A stretch of DNA of 64,000 nt from Melastoma dodecandrum (GCA_029817715.1 JARUPY010000190.1:372001-436000); one strand, 5' to 3'; shown: positions 1-11,719, counted from the stretch's first letter. Program-made: numbers and translations. The notes: generated by a model from the letters alone, not told the origin.

Positions 1-1556
1 TCCTGATTGAAGGCCAGCGTGGGTTTCGTTTTTTTTTTTGGGAAGAGAAGTCGTCCTCCCCCCAGGTAAGTCTCTGATCCCTCTGTTTGTTTGTCGTTTT
101 GTTTTATTATTTATTATTATTATAATAATAAATAATTATAAATAATAAAATAATAAACAAATAGTAGAAAAAGGGGAAGGACGACGTTTTGAACTTATTT
201 CAATTGGATGTTTTGCATCTTCATTTTACACGTTAACAATGTATCTTCATTTTTTACACGTTAATAATGCATTTTTTCATTGTCTTTCATAAAAACACGG
301 CGGAATTTTTGGCAAACAATTCTCGAGCAATCTCGAAGTCAGTACACAAGAGTATGATCCTGGGAGACCGACAGCGGATTTCAAAATCTCCCATTCAATT
401 CAACCACTTCGTAAGTCATGCCTTACTTTTCAGTACGATCAAATACATGTCGATTTAATCGTTACTCATGCAAGGCTTTGCACATTTCTTTCCTTTCCCT
501 GTTTTGCATGTTAAACAACGAGGAAATCATTACCAAGGAACGTCATCTTTCGACATCACGAAGGATCAACATCAACGGGCCACACAACGCCCGGTGAGTA
601 ATCATTCTTACTCACCAGTTAATTCCAGATATTCTATATATTTTTTGGAATTTTCTTATATATCTCGTTTTCCTGTGGTGTTTTGATTTTGCATGAAAAA
701 TCAACCGAGCTTCATGGAATCCCGACAAAAGCGGCATTTTGAAGACAGAAAGCTCGAAGGCACTAGCTTCGAAGTAAAGCGGCATCAACCGTCATCTCAG
801 GTACATGAGGGAAGTGCGGGCTTCCCGTCTTTTCTTTATTTCCACATGTAACGGGTCGTGAGCCCAAGTGCATAGGCTCATGATCACCGCCCTTCCCCGC
901 TCCCTTTGATCTCAATAATTGGTTGTGATTGTTCGCATGCCTTAGGCCCGTAGGTTTATCGTCGCATGCTGTTTGCTAAGTACACATGAGTTCGAGCCCA
1001 AAAGGCTCGAATCGGGTCCAACGCCCGTAAAACAATGACATGAGTCCGGAGTCATGCCCGGATCGGGTCCAACGCCCGTTAATCAAAAGCCAAACACTTT
1101 TGGAGCAAACGCCACATCTTCGCATGTTTAGAGTGTAAAGATTTAGTAAGTAGAAATCCCCGAACCAGCTGTTTTTCCGACTTTAACAGTTTTAAAAAGA
1201 TAAAAAGTCGGTGGCGACTCCGTAATAGTTTACCTAGGTTAAACAACAACACTTTTTACAAAACGGAGCCATTTTGGATGGGTAACGGCGACACGAGCCG
1301 CTTCCTGGATCCTCCCGGAATTTCCCAAGCGAGGTCTTAACGCAGCCTTTCGCCCCTCGCCTTCAAGGACTGGAGACGGTCGGCGAAACGCCCCGCAGAT
1401 CCGCTCGGGAAACAAGGGAGGATTCAACCCGGTGCCCTTCCGCAGCGTCCGACGCTCGAGTCGCGATGTCGACCGAATTGGGCCTCGGGGAGCGGGCCTG
1501 GATCCTCGTGTCGCCAGAGTCGCAGCGCGCGTGCTAGGCCGGAGGGCGCGCGTACA
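1..1556 (+). repeat. 5' LTR of the LARD (3' part only)
   Basis: This stretch matches 9637-11190 almost base for base. It ends CGCGCGTACA, directly before the primer-binding site. It contains short inverted repeats, such as TCGAGCC...GGCTCGA near 1002-1022, and two copies of GTCCAACGCCCGT at about 1017-1077. These may shape the RNA 3' end region. The short open frames in it recur identically in the other LTR and look non-coding. Confidence 0.92.
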
Positions 1557-1563
1557 TCCCGGA

Positions 1564-1581
1564 TGGCGACTCCGCTGGGGA
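1564..1581 (+). other. Primer-binding site of the LARD
   Basis: TGGCGACTCCGCTGGGGA lies 7 bases after the 5' LTR end. This sequence class is the usual minus-strand priming site of Tat/Ogre Ty3/gypsy elements. The tRNA assignment (Arg) is from memory. Confidence 0.8.
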
Positions 1582-2280
1582 GTCTGCATGTGGATTTTTA
1601 TCGAAACGTCTTTACACTCGTCCACATGCGGAGGGGAGTTCTTGTTTGCGCATGTACTTATTTGGCTCGGTGCCTTTTGTCTGCGCTCATGTCTGTATCT
1701 GTTTACCGCTTTCTTAGGCATACTTAGGTAAGTCCCTATACCCGGGACTAGGATTTTTAGGGGGTCACCGAAAGGCACGGCCTTGCTGCTTCCTGCGGCT
1801 TGTAGGCTATGGACCGGGACCCGCCTCCCTTAGTCCGAGGGAGGTTTTAGAAGCCTTCATCCGTGAGTCTAGTATTGATTGCTCACTACAGGTACCAGAC
1901 GCCGCACGTGCATTTGTCTGTTACTGAGTGACTGTTACATATGCAGGGACAGGTGTCAGATACGCTTTGTCTGCTATAACTGTAAAACTAATGCTACTCA
2001 TTTTGCAGTTGATGGAGTTTATTACAATGGGCTTCAACAACCTTCATTTCTCCTATCCCTACCTTTTTTACTGCTTACAGCATTCATACATTCGCATGAC
2101 CACATGAGTGCCTGTTTAATTGCAGTAGTTACATTATCATGTCATTCACAGTAACTGCTCCATTGCAACACCGCATATGCATACTTTTCTGCATATACGA
2201 ATGTAATTAAGTATTACCACAAATTTATCATGCATCTATTACATTGTTGCCTGATACTAATCCAATCTTTCTCTCTACTT

Positions 2281-2700
2281 TCTTTTCGAGGATTAATGCT
2301 CCAACATGGCTCCTCGAACGGGACTTAAGGCGAGGCATGACATTACAAATCTACAAGCCCAATAATACCAAGGATTCATCGACGGCAACCAAGGCCCAAG
2401 CCGAACATCTAACAACATGAAGACCAAAGTTTCCATTACGGCTACCAAGGTCCAAAGCCGGTATCCAACGACATGAGCCCAAAGTGATATCACCAGCTAC
2501 CAAAGCACGAAGGCAAGCACGAACACCAAAGATCACCCAACGACTACCAAGGTTCAACGCCGAATCTAAAGCAACCTAAAAACCTCCAAGGAGGCTACAT
2601 TTCAAAAGGCCAATCTCCATCAACATCAAAACTAACGACAAACCAAAGAGCCATTCATAGACATGCAAAGACCGGACACGTCAGAACATCGTGCCTCTAC
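2281..2700 (+). repeat. Degenerate short repeats in the LARD interior
   Basis: Imperfect units of roughly 45-70 bp share a core like CTACCAAGGTCCAAAGCCG, followed by variants of 'ccaacgacatgagcccaaag'. At least four are visible between about 2380 and 2570. No coding sense is apparent. The rest of the interior from 1582 to 3500 has no feature I can name apart from possible splice acceptors (for example CACTACAG ending at 1891). Confidence 0.45.
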
Positions 2701-3499
2701 TGATCCGACAATCGCTCCAAGGAAATAAAAGCGATCACACTACATCATCAGTCAGCACAATCCAGCACAAGGACTCGTCGACCCTCTTCATGGTGCCAAC
2801 GGTACATTCTAGCACAAGGAGCAAACCCCGCCTTCACAACGACCTCGCGAGATCGGGACACCTGCAAGCAATCGACCTCACCGTCTCTCAGATAACAGGA
2901 ACTCGACGAACACCGGATCCAAAGCATCCCCACGACCAAAACATGGACATGGACCAGTTTTTCCAAGAGAGGGAAATACATAGCGCAACTGGCATTAGAA
3001 GCTCCTATTCGTTCTACTCGCCTTTCAATAGTTCAAAACATACATGATGAACTTACCGATATTTAAACTGCTAACACCTAGGCATCTATTTTACCTCGCA
3101 GGTACAAGACGACTCATCTGGGGCTAATACAACAGCACACCAATACCAAAGAATATGATGTCTACCAAACGACGACGCATACTTCGACTGGGGCAATTCC
3201 CGTTGATTTCCCTACGGCACCCAAGCGGTCATCCCGACAATAGTCAACCATCAACTCTCACCAAAGAAAGGAGGAAAAGGTCAGTCACCCCCTCACTCAT
3301 TGACGAGAAACAAGCATCTCGGCCCACCACAGGAACGGTCAATTCCCTAGCCCGCCCACCACAGTACCGGTCATCGCCCACGCGTACCACAAAGTGCTAC
3401 AACAACGCACATCCCGTGCAATTGCGCCTTTCAAAAGGGCACCTGTCGTAACAAAGAGGAACTGCCACAAAGAATCAACGCAGAAGATCCTCGACGTTA

Positions 3500-6400
3500 C
3501 AATCACGTAAAAGGGAGTATTCGTTCTTTAATCAATACTTCCTTATTTGCAAAAATGAGTTACATGAGCTCACTCATTTTAGCCCTTGTCGCATGTTGAC
3601 GAAGGCGTGGGTGGCAGGGTGGTAAAGTTTCGAGCCAAAGCCTTGAAACAATTTTGAGCCAAAGCTTCGAAATATTCTTCATTGTCAGCACGTAACAACA
3701 TGAAAGGAAGTATTCGTTGCCAAGTATATACTTTCTTTGCAGAAAAAACATGTTACATGAGCTTACATGTTTCTTGCCCTATGTTCGTCTCATAGGCACA
3801 TGAACATCCTAAGCAGACAACAACAGGCGCGGCGGTAGGGTGGTAAAGCTCCGAGCAATATCGGAGCAAAAATTCAAGCAATCTTGGATAAATCTTCGTT
3901 TCCGAGACAACGAATCACGTAAAAGGGAGTATTCGTTCTTTAATCAATACTTCCTTATTTGCAAAAATGAGTTACATGAGCTCACTCATTTTAGCCCTTG
4001 TCGCATGTTGACGAAGGCGTGGGTGGCAGGGTGGAAAAGTTTCGAGCCAAAGCATTGAAACGGTTTTGAGCCAAAGCTTCGAAATATTCTTTCGTTGTCA
4101 ACAAAACAACCGAACAACATGAGAGTACAAGAGCACCTTAAGCAGACAAGCAATATTGGGGCAAAACTCCAAGCAATCCTGGAGAAGTCTTCTTTTCCAA
4201 AATGACGATTTACATTAAAGGGAGTATTCGTTCCTCAACTAATACTTTCTCTGCAAAACAGGTTACACGAGCTTACTTGTTTTGCCCTTCGGCTTGTCTC
4301 ATAGGTACGTGAGCATCCTAGGCAGGCGACGAAGGCGAGGGTGGTAGGGTGGAAACGTTTCGAGCCAAAGTTTCGAAACAGCCTTCGTTGGTAAAACAAT
4401 GATGACGACAACACGAGAACAATCCTACGACAAATCTCCGAGCGATCCTGAGGCAAATCCTCGACCGATCCTGGGGCAAATCTCCGAGTGATCATGGACA
4501 TATCTCCGAGCAACTCTAGGGCATATCTCCAAGCAATCCTAGGACCAGACTGAGCAATCTTGGATAACTCTCAGTTGACAAAATGGCAAATAACATTAAA
4601 GGGAGTATATGTTCCTTAACAAATGCTTTTCTTACAAAACAAGTTACACGAACTTACTTGTTTTGCCCTTCGGCTTGTCTCATAGGCACATAAACAACCT
4701 AGGCAGACGTGAAGATACAACAACATCCTATCATGCCAATCAAGACAACTTTCGAATCAAAGCTTCGAAACAACACTCATGATCAACAAGACAACAAGAC
4801 AACAAATTACACGAAAATACATGAGCGTCTTAAGCAGACAACAAAGACAAACGATGAAGTTTTAAACCAACGCTTCAGAACAATCTTCGTCAGCAAACTT
4901 CTTTATATCCCCAGGGAGTCAACTGGGGCAAAGAACACTGACGATACACATGAAAAGGGAGAATCATACAAATATTACTCTCTTCATCAAGCTAAGTGAA
5001 ACTACATGAGCTCATTTCGCTTACGTCCTTTGTCTCGTGGGCAGGTACAAGAGCTCCTCACACGTATGGTGCAAAACTCCTATGACAAAGGCGAGGGTGG
5101 TAGGGTGGCAAAGCTTCAAGTTAAAATCTTGTAGCAATTTCGTCAGACCTTCAATTCCATCGGACGAAGATGTATTGATGAAATCACACGAAAAGGGAAG
5201 TGTCAAAACTCTACTTCACTTTTCTTACAAATGAAGTTACACGAGCAAACTTCATTCTTACTCTAACAGAAACAAGTTACAAGAATTTCCTTGTTTCTAG
5301 CCATCTGTTTGGTAGGCACATGAACATCCTTACACAACAGACATCAAGCAAGAGTAGCAATTTCGTCAAGTCCTTCGATTCCATCAGACGAAGACACAAT
5401 GACGAAACCTTACAAAAGGGAAGTACCAAAATCCTACACTACTTCACCTTTCTTATAAATGAAATTACATGAGCAAATTTCATTTCTACTCTAAAAGAAT
5501 CAAGTTGTACGAAGACGCTTGTTTTCTTGTCATTTGTTTGATAGGTACATGAGAAACCTTATACAACGCATACAAAACCAAAGTAGCCATTTCGTCAAAC
5601 CTTCGGTTCCATCGGACGAAGACACAATGACGAAACTATGTAAAAGGGAAGTACCAAAACTCTACTTCACTTTTCATATAAATGAAGTTACACGAGCAAA
5701 CTTCATTCTTACTCTAACAGAAACAAGTTACAAGAATTTCCTTGTTTCTAACAATCTGTTTGATAGGTACATGAGCATCCTTACACAACAGACACCAAAG
5801 TCTTGTAGCAATTTCGTCAAACCTTCGATTCCATCGGACGAAGATGCATTGATGAAATCACACAAAAAGGGAAGTACCAAAATTCTACTTCACTTTTCTT
5901 ACGAATGAAGTTACATGAGCAAACTTTAAGAATTTTCTTGTTTCTAGCCATCTGTTTGATAGGTACATGAACATCCTTACACAACAGACATCAAGCAAGA
6001 GTAACAATTTCGTCAGACCTTCGGTTCCATCGGACGAAGATGTATTGATGAAATCACACAAAAAGGGAAGTATCAAAACTCTACTTCGCCTTTCATACAA
6101 ATGAAATTACGTGAACAAATTTCATTCTTAGTTTGAAGGAAAACAAGTTACATGAGCTCACTTGTTGTCTGTCCTTTGCTTAACATAGGTACATGAACAC
6201 CCTATCTTATAGACAAAGGCGCGGGCGGTTGGGTGGAAAATTTCGGACCAAAGCTTCGAGATTGCCTTTGTCGTTATCATGAATAACCATGCCAAAAGGG
6301 AGTATCATTTACATTGCTCTCTAACAAAATTTTTAGAATCAGAACAACCATTGAAGTGGACATATCCATCTCACCTCCCCAGTGGATGTTTTACCTCATC

Positions 6401-6540
6401 TCCCCAAGCGAGAGTCAAAGTACATGAACTAACTTCGTTTCCGTCCGTTGTCAACTGTGCAGGCACATGGACATCCGTACAGTATGGTACAAATTCCTAG
6501 GCAACGGCGTGGGTGGTCGGGTGGAAGCCGTTTCCGAGTT
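3500..6540 (+). repeat. Array of diverged repeats carrying paired hairpins, LARD interior
   Basis: About a dozen diverged units, spaced roughly 190-380 bp apart, each carry a short hairpin whose stem sequence differs between units while both arms stay complementary. Many units have a second hairpin just upstream (AAGGGAGTATT...AATACTTCCTT type). Hairpin positions: 3552-3580, 3746-3772, 3964-3992, 4255-4283, 4636-4664, 4993-5023, 5230-5256, 5268-5298, 5457-5485, 5681-5707, 5719-5749, 6100-6126, 6142-6166. The usual loop is 11 nt, TACATGAGCTC or close. Downstream of several hairpins is a G-rich block, GAAGGCGTGGGTGGCAGGG and variants. No long ORF is conserved across units, so the array looks like structured RNA rather than protein. 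Two units (about 3505-3640 and 3915-4040) are almost identical, pointing to recent internal duplication. Confidence 0.75.
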
Positions 6541-7805
6541 CAATCTAAAAGAACATAGAACACGAAAGTGCACCACAGCACCACGGAGGTTTGAGTATCT
6601 AAACCTGTTCATTTCTTAAACATTCGTGTACCCATTTGCATATAATTTAAAATTATTTTTTATTTCTGAGTGAGAGTGGAGAAGGCAAACCTATTCCTAA
6701 ACACTTACCCAGAGTGATGAGCGCAAACACTGTAAGGACTCATACACGAGCATTCAGGCGGATAACGAATCCTTTGACAAAAGATGCTCTAAACCGGGAT
6801 GAGATCGAGCATTTCTTCTCTATCCCAAACACGAAACATCAACCATTGCTAGCCCCTTTCGAGCCAAAGTTGAGGTTTTGTACACACACTACACCTAACG
6901 AGTCCAAGGACCGCCTCACATCGAGGTTAAAATGGAGATCTTGTAGCTAGAAACCGGAAGCAACGGATCGTAGAGGCTACACTTCCTTAAGATTCAAGTG
7001 AAAAGGCATCATCAACAGTTAAGCTTACCAGTTGAGTCGTTCCTAAGGACCGAGCTTCTTAAAGAGCTTCTCAAGAATACAAATTCCAAAGGAGATTATC
7101 AGAAAATAAAACGGGGCAAATCCCTGTAATTTAGCAAGGAAAAGAAAGAATCAGCGCAAAGAACAAAGTCTTTAAAAGAAAGCGCAAAATGAAAATCAAA
7201 AGAGCAAAATAAAGCACCAGGGCCGACATTGCTGGTCGCAAAAGCAAAGGTGCTACTCTTTCAAACAGGTCAAAGACAAAACATTCCCCAAAGTGGATCG
7301 TCCATAACTACCAGTAAACCAATTATTCATCCCCCAACAAAACATGTCAACTGGTGAGCTGTCTAAAGGGTGAAGAATTTGCTTGAATGGTGAAACCTGT
7401 ACGATGCAATAGCTTCCGATGAGGTCCTTAAACACTTTCTTTCAAACAACTGATTCAAACTTCCAATTTAAAGGCCTTATGCCAAAGCCACATTATAACC
7501 CGAGTAAAGTCTCCTTCGACCGGTACATGAGCATCCAAGTCAAAGGAATTCCGAAATCCAACTCGAATGGTTTCAGAAAGGAGAGTGAAACACGAGAGAA
7601 ATTAACAAACCTTCTCTGCTCTCACTTGGAAACGTAATCTTAAAGAGAAAACAGAACGAAGCATAATGTGCATGTACATTTAGCTATTTTTTGTTTTCAT
7701 GACGACTAATGATCTCCTTTATTAGTTTCTATGGCGCATGTCAGCCAAGAATAATTTGAGGTATTAACGATATCCTTGTGAGAGAATCTTCCCAGAATCC
7801 CTCCC
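6541..7805 (+). other. LARD interior, 3' part, no feature recognised
   Basis: Non-coding A-rich sequence between the hairpin array and the polypurine tract. Open frames are short and match nothing I recognise. Confidence 0.5.
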
Positions 7806-7814
7806 AAGGAGGGG
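7806..7814 (+). other. Polypurine tract of the LARD
   Basis: AAGGAGGGG, then CAAAC and the LTR start TGTAATACCTC. This is the usual plus-strand priming position just upstream of a 3' LTR. Confidence 0.75.
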
Positions 7815-7819
7815 CAAAC

Positions 7820-10800
7820 TGTAATACCTCAAATTTTAAGGGGGGATTTGCGATTATTAGATTCAGGACCAATTTGAAAAAAATACGAAAGAATCTGTGC
7901 ACTCAATCTGAATCTTACAAGAAAAACGAAAACAAATAAAGAAAATAATAATAAAAGTGACAGAGAGCCAATCGTTCCTCCGTCGCCAAAAGGGAAGAGT
8001 CGTCGACAGCAACAAAGGGACATCCCCACCAGCTACAGTTAAAGAAGGCCTCACCTCAAGTTGCACAGCCCAGCCCACGTTTGGGCCTGCTGGGTTAGTT
8101 CGGCCAACAGGAGGCCCGTCCACCAAGCCCCACGCCTGACAGATGCGGCCCGACCTCTGGTCTAGGCTGATGGCCCGCCACCCCCTGTTGCACCGCCCAG
8201 AAGACCCACTCCCGGCAAGACTTCCCTGCATACAGCAACGGCGATGCGACGGCGCCTTGGGGCACACCCCAGCTAGCCCCCCCTATACCCCATCTTCCTG
8301 ACGACACCCCAGAAGAAGAAGGAGAAGCAGAAACCGATCTTCCTCCCGCCTCTCCTGGTAACCTCCTCAGACGGTGACGTCCCCTCTGCCTTGATGCGAG
8401 TGCCGGCTCGGATAATGGCTTAAAAAAAAGAGAGAGAGATCCCTCTGTAAAGGGACAGAGGGACGGAAGACAGAAGGGAGCTGAACATTTTCCCTCGCCC
8501 CCGTCTGAAAGAAAGAAAGGAAGACTTACCTGTAACTCCCGCGTGCCGTCTCGATTGTTCCCCTTTTTCCCTCCAGCCGACTCTGCCCAAGGTAAGCAAT
8601 GATAGGTGTTAGGAGGACGCCCCCTGGTGATCAACCCAAGAAGGACACTCAGCGGCCGCAGCGGACAGATCAACGGGCTCCCAGCTGCAGCGATCCCCGA
8701 CCCTTCTAGACACGGTAACAACGGCTTCACCGACCGCGACCTCTGGTGGATGGCGCCTTTCCGCTGCAAGGATAGGATGAACCCCTGTGGGCTACCCAAC
8801 AAGGACCACTGTCCCGATCCGGGAAAACTGTGTCTAAGCTCCCCGTGCGCACGGGGAGCTCTATCTCGTGTGCTGATCCCTTTCCTTTCAATGCGCAGGC
8901 GAATGCCACGAACCAGGCAACTCCCTCTTTGACGATCCATTCTGTCAGCCCGCCATCGGGGTCTCAACATTAGCGGCAGCCACTGAACCAGAGGTTTCAA
9001 GCTCCACGGTTTCGACAACGAGTAATCTGACGCCTCCCAAGCACGAGTCCCGCCCCGACCAGTCTGGAACCAAGGCGCCCGTCCGCATCAACTCTCCCCG
9101 CCGCCTCCTCCCTTTCATGCGGCGGGGCCTCCTTCCCCTTTTTTGGTTCTCGGCCAAACCCCCTCCTCGCGCCCAGATCCGCACCCAATCGTCATGGTCG
9201 TCTCCTCCTTCCTCGTCGCCGACGTCCGGCCTCCCCAGATCTGACCGCGGCGAAGCTCCCCTCCCTGACGAGCCCCAGACGGCAACCCACCTCCAGCCAC
9301 CACGTGACTAGCCGCCCTGCCCAAATCCGGCGAGAAGACGACAGTGGCGGCAGCGGCAAAACCCTCCCCTCCTGTGGCCGTCTTCTCCAGACTCAAGCTG
9401 CAACAGACCCCCCCGGGAGCCCGCCTCCCTGGATCCGACCACAGCGGAGGCCCATCCAGCGACCCCGGTCCCGGATCCTCCATGGCGAACCCCCGACATG
9501 CCCGCATCTTCCCGCCGTCCGACTTCAGATTTCCCCGACGCTGACCCAGATCCGAAGTGCCGGCCTCCCCCTTTCCTTCCATGCGGCGGGGTCTTCCTTT
9601 TCTTCCCCGGTCCGGTCACCCGCTGCCCATCGCCTCTCCTGATTGAAGGCCAGCGTGGGTTTCGTTTTTTTTTTGGGAAGAGAAGTCGTCCTCCCCCCAG
9701 GTAAGTCTCTGATCCCTCTGTTTGTTTGTCGTTTTGTTTTATTATTTATTATTATATAATAATAAATAATTATAAATAATAAAATAATAAACAAATAGTA
9801 GAAAAAGGGGAAGGACGACGTTTTGAACTTATTTCAATTGGATGTTTTGCATCTTCATTTTACACGTTAACAATGTATCTTCATTTTTTACACGTTAATA
9901 ATGCATTTTTTCATTGTCTTTCATAAAAACACGGCGGAATTTTTGGCAAACAATTCTCGAGCAATCTCGAAGTCAGTACACAAGAGTATGATCCTGGGAG
10001 ACCGACAGCGGATTTCAAAATCTCCCATTCAATTCAACCACTTCGTAAGTCATGCCTTACTTTTCAGTACGATCAAATACATGTCGATTTAATCGTTACT
10101 CATGCAAGGCTTTGCACATTTCTTTCCTTTCCCTGTTTTGCATGTTAAACAACGAGGAAATCATTACCAAGGAACGTCATCTTTCGACATCACGAAGGAT
10201 CAACATCAACGGGCCACACAACGCCCGGTGAGTAATCATTCTTACTCACCAGTTAATTCCAGATATTCTATATATTTTTTGGAATTTTCTTATATATCTC
10301 GTTTTCCTGTGGTGTTTTGATTTTGCATGAAAAATCAACCGAGCTTCATGGAATCCCGACAAAAGCGGCATTTTGAAGACAGAAAGCTCGAAGGCACTAG
10401 CTTCGAAGTAAAGCGGCATCAACCGTCATCTCAGGTACATGAGGGAAGTGCGGGCTTCCCGTCTTTTCTTTATTTCCACATGTAACGGGTCGTGAGCCCA
10501 AGTGCATAGGCTCATGATCACCGCCCTTCCCCGCTCCCTTTGATCTCAATAATTGGTTGTGATTGTTCGCATGCCTTAGGCCCGTAGGTTTATCGTCGCA
10601 TGCTGTTTGCTAAGTACACATGAGTTCGAGCCCAAAAGGCTCGAATCGGGTCCAACGCCCGTAAAACAATGACATGAGTCCGGAGTCATGCCCGGATCGG
10701 GTCCAACGCCCGTTAATCAAAAGCCAAACACTTTTGGAGCAAACGCCACATCTTCGCATGTTTAGAGTGTAAAGATTTAGTAAGTAGAAATCCCCGAACC

Positions 10801-11190
10801 AGCTGTTTTTCCGACTTTAACAGTTTTAAAAAGATAAAAAGTCGGTGGCGACTCCGTAATAGTTTACCTAGGTTAAACAACAACACTTTTTACAAAACGG
10901 AGCCATTTTGGATGGGTAACGGCGACACGAGCCGCTTCCTGGATCCTCCCGGAATTTCCCAAGCGAGGTCTTAACGCAGCCTTTCGCCCCTCGCCTTCAA
11001 GGACTGGAGACGGTCGGCGAAACGCCCCGCAGATCCGCTCGGGAAACAAGGGAGGATTCAACCCGGTGCCCTTCCGCAGCGTCCGACGCTCGAGTCGCGA
11101 TGTCGACCGAATTGGGCCTCGGGGAGCGGGCCTGGATCCTCGTGTCGCCAGAGTCACAGCGCGCGTGCTAGGCCGGAGGGCGCGCGTACA
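7820..11190 (+). repeat. 3' LTR of the LARD (3,371 bp)
   Basis: It starts TGTAATACCTCAAATTTT after the polypurine tract and ends GCGCGCGTACA. About 8000-9640 is strikingly GC-rich and open on both strands, then the sequence turns abruptly AT-rich at a perfect splice-donor consensus, CAG|GTAAGT, at 9700/9701 (repeated at 65/66 in the 5' LTR). The GC-rich frames have low-complexity composition and no family match, so I do not call them genes. Confidence 0.9.
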
Positions 11191-11479
11191 CAGGGAGTGC
11201 CCAGGAATTGTTGTGGTCTTCCTGGGAATGATTAATGTTGTCCCTTTTCCTTTATCTTTTGCTGTCAGGAGAGAGCTGCCGAGACATTCGTAGGATCAGC
11301 CACACGTTCTGTTGCTCTCTCCATTTATAAAGCAAACCTCAACTTTCTTTGGCTTAACACGTGATAAAATTTCAGCGTATCGAAAAGGACGATTATTGTT
11401 GTACACTCATGTAATGAAAAAGATACGATTCACTCTTCCAGTGGAAGTTTCTATGATCATACTAAGTCACAACAAGCTC

Positions 11480-11700
11480 GACGACGGAAGGATCTTCCAG
11501 TTCTTGGAAGTGATTGGTCCGGCCGTAGTGAGCCAAAAGGAGCCACACGAGTCAACAGCTCCCCACCCATCCTCAACTGCTGGCAATGGTACTTCGAGTT
11601 GCTCTCTTTGGCAGCGAAGACGAGTTTCTCGATCCAGACGTTGCAGATGAACTCTTCCTTGGTGGCCATGTCGTACTTGTCGATTTCGGTCTTTATGTAA
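11480..11700 (-). pseudogene. DUF594 (DUF4220-family) C-terminal fragment
   Basis: On the minus strand the frame reads KTEIDKYDMATKEEF, then ICNVWIEKLVFAAKE, then YHCQQLRMGGELLT. This matches the C-terminal DUF594 signature of plant DUF4220/DUF594 membrane proteins (VWVEML.YAA...HA..LS.GGELLT, from memory). After GGELLT the expected VWLLM.HLG is lost and the frame becomes unrelated, so it is a truncated remnant. The N-terminal half of a gene of this family lies at 49004-50042. The function of the family is not established. The LARD ends only about 290 bp away. Confidence 0.7.
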
Positions 11701-11719
11701 ACTTTATGATAACATTACA

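Larger units (their letters stand above)
1..11190 (+). mobile_element. Non-autonomous large LTR retrotransposon (LARD), Tat/Ogre-type, 5' end cut by window
   Basis: Two long direct repeats flank a 6.3-kb interior with no recognisable gag, protease, RT or integrase. The right LTR spans 7820-11190 (3,371 bp, TG...CA). The left LTR is visible only from its position equivalent to 9637 and ends at 1556. Just after it lies TGGCGACTCCGCTGGGGA, a primer-binding site of the kind used by Tat/Ogre elements (tRNA-Arg type, from memory). Before the right LTR is a purine run, AAGGAGGGG. Over the shared 1.55 kb I see one substitution and two single-base length differences in homopolymer or AT tracts, so the insertion is recent. 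Mobility must depend on enzymes supplied in trans. The 5' target-site duplicate lies outside the window; CAGGG at 11191-11195 is the candidate on the right side. Confidence 0.88.

Noticed and set aside
3500..6540. CRISPR-like array or tRNA cluster in the LARD repeats
   Set aside because: Units are irregularly spaced and diverged in a plant genome; the short hairpins lack any tRNA cloverleaf and the layout fits no CRISPR array.
8095..9018. Long open frame (307 codons) on the minus strand of the LARD LTR
   Set aside because: GC-rich stretch open in several frames on both strands, low-complexity composition, no family motif, and located inside an LTR.
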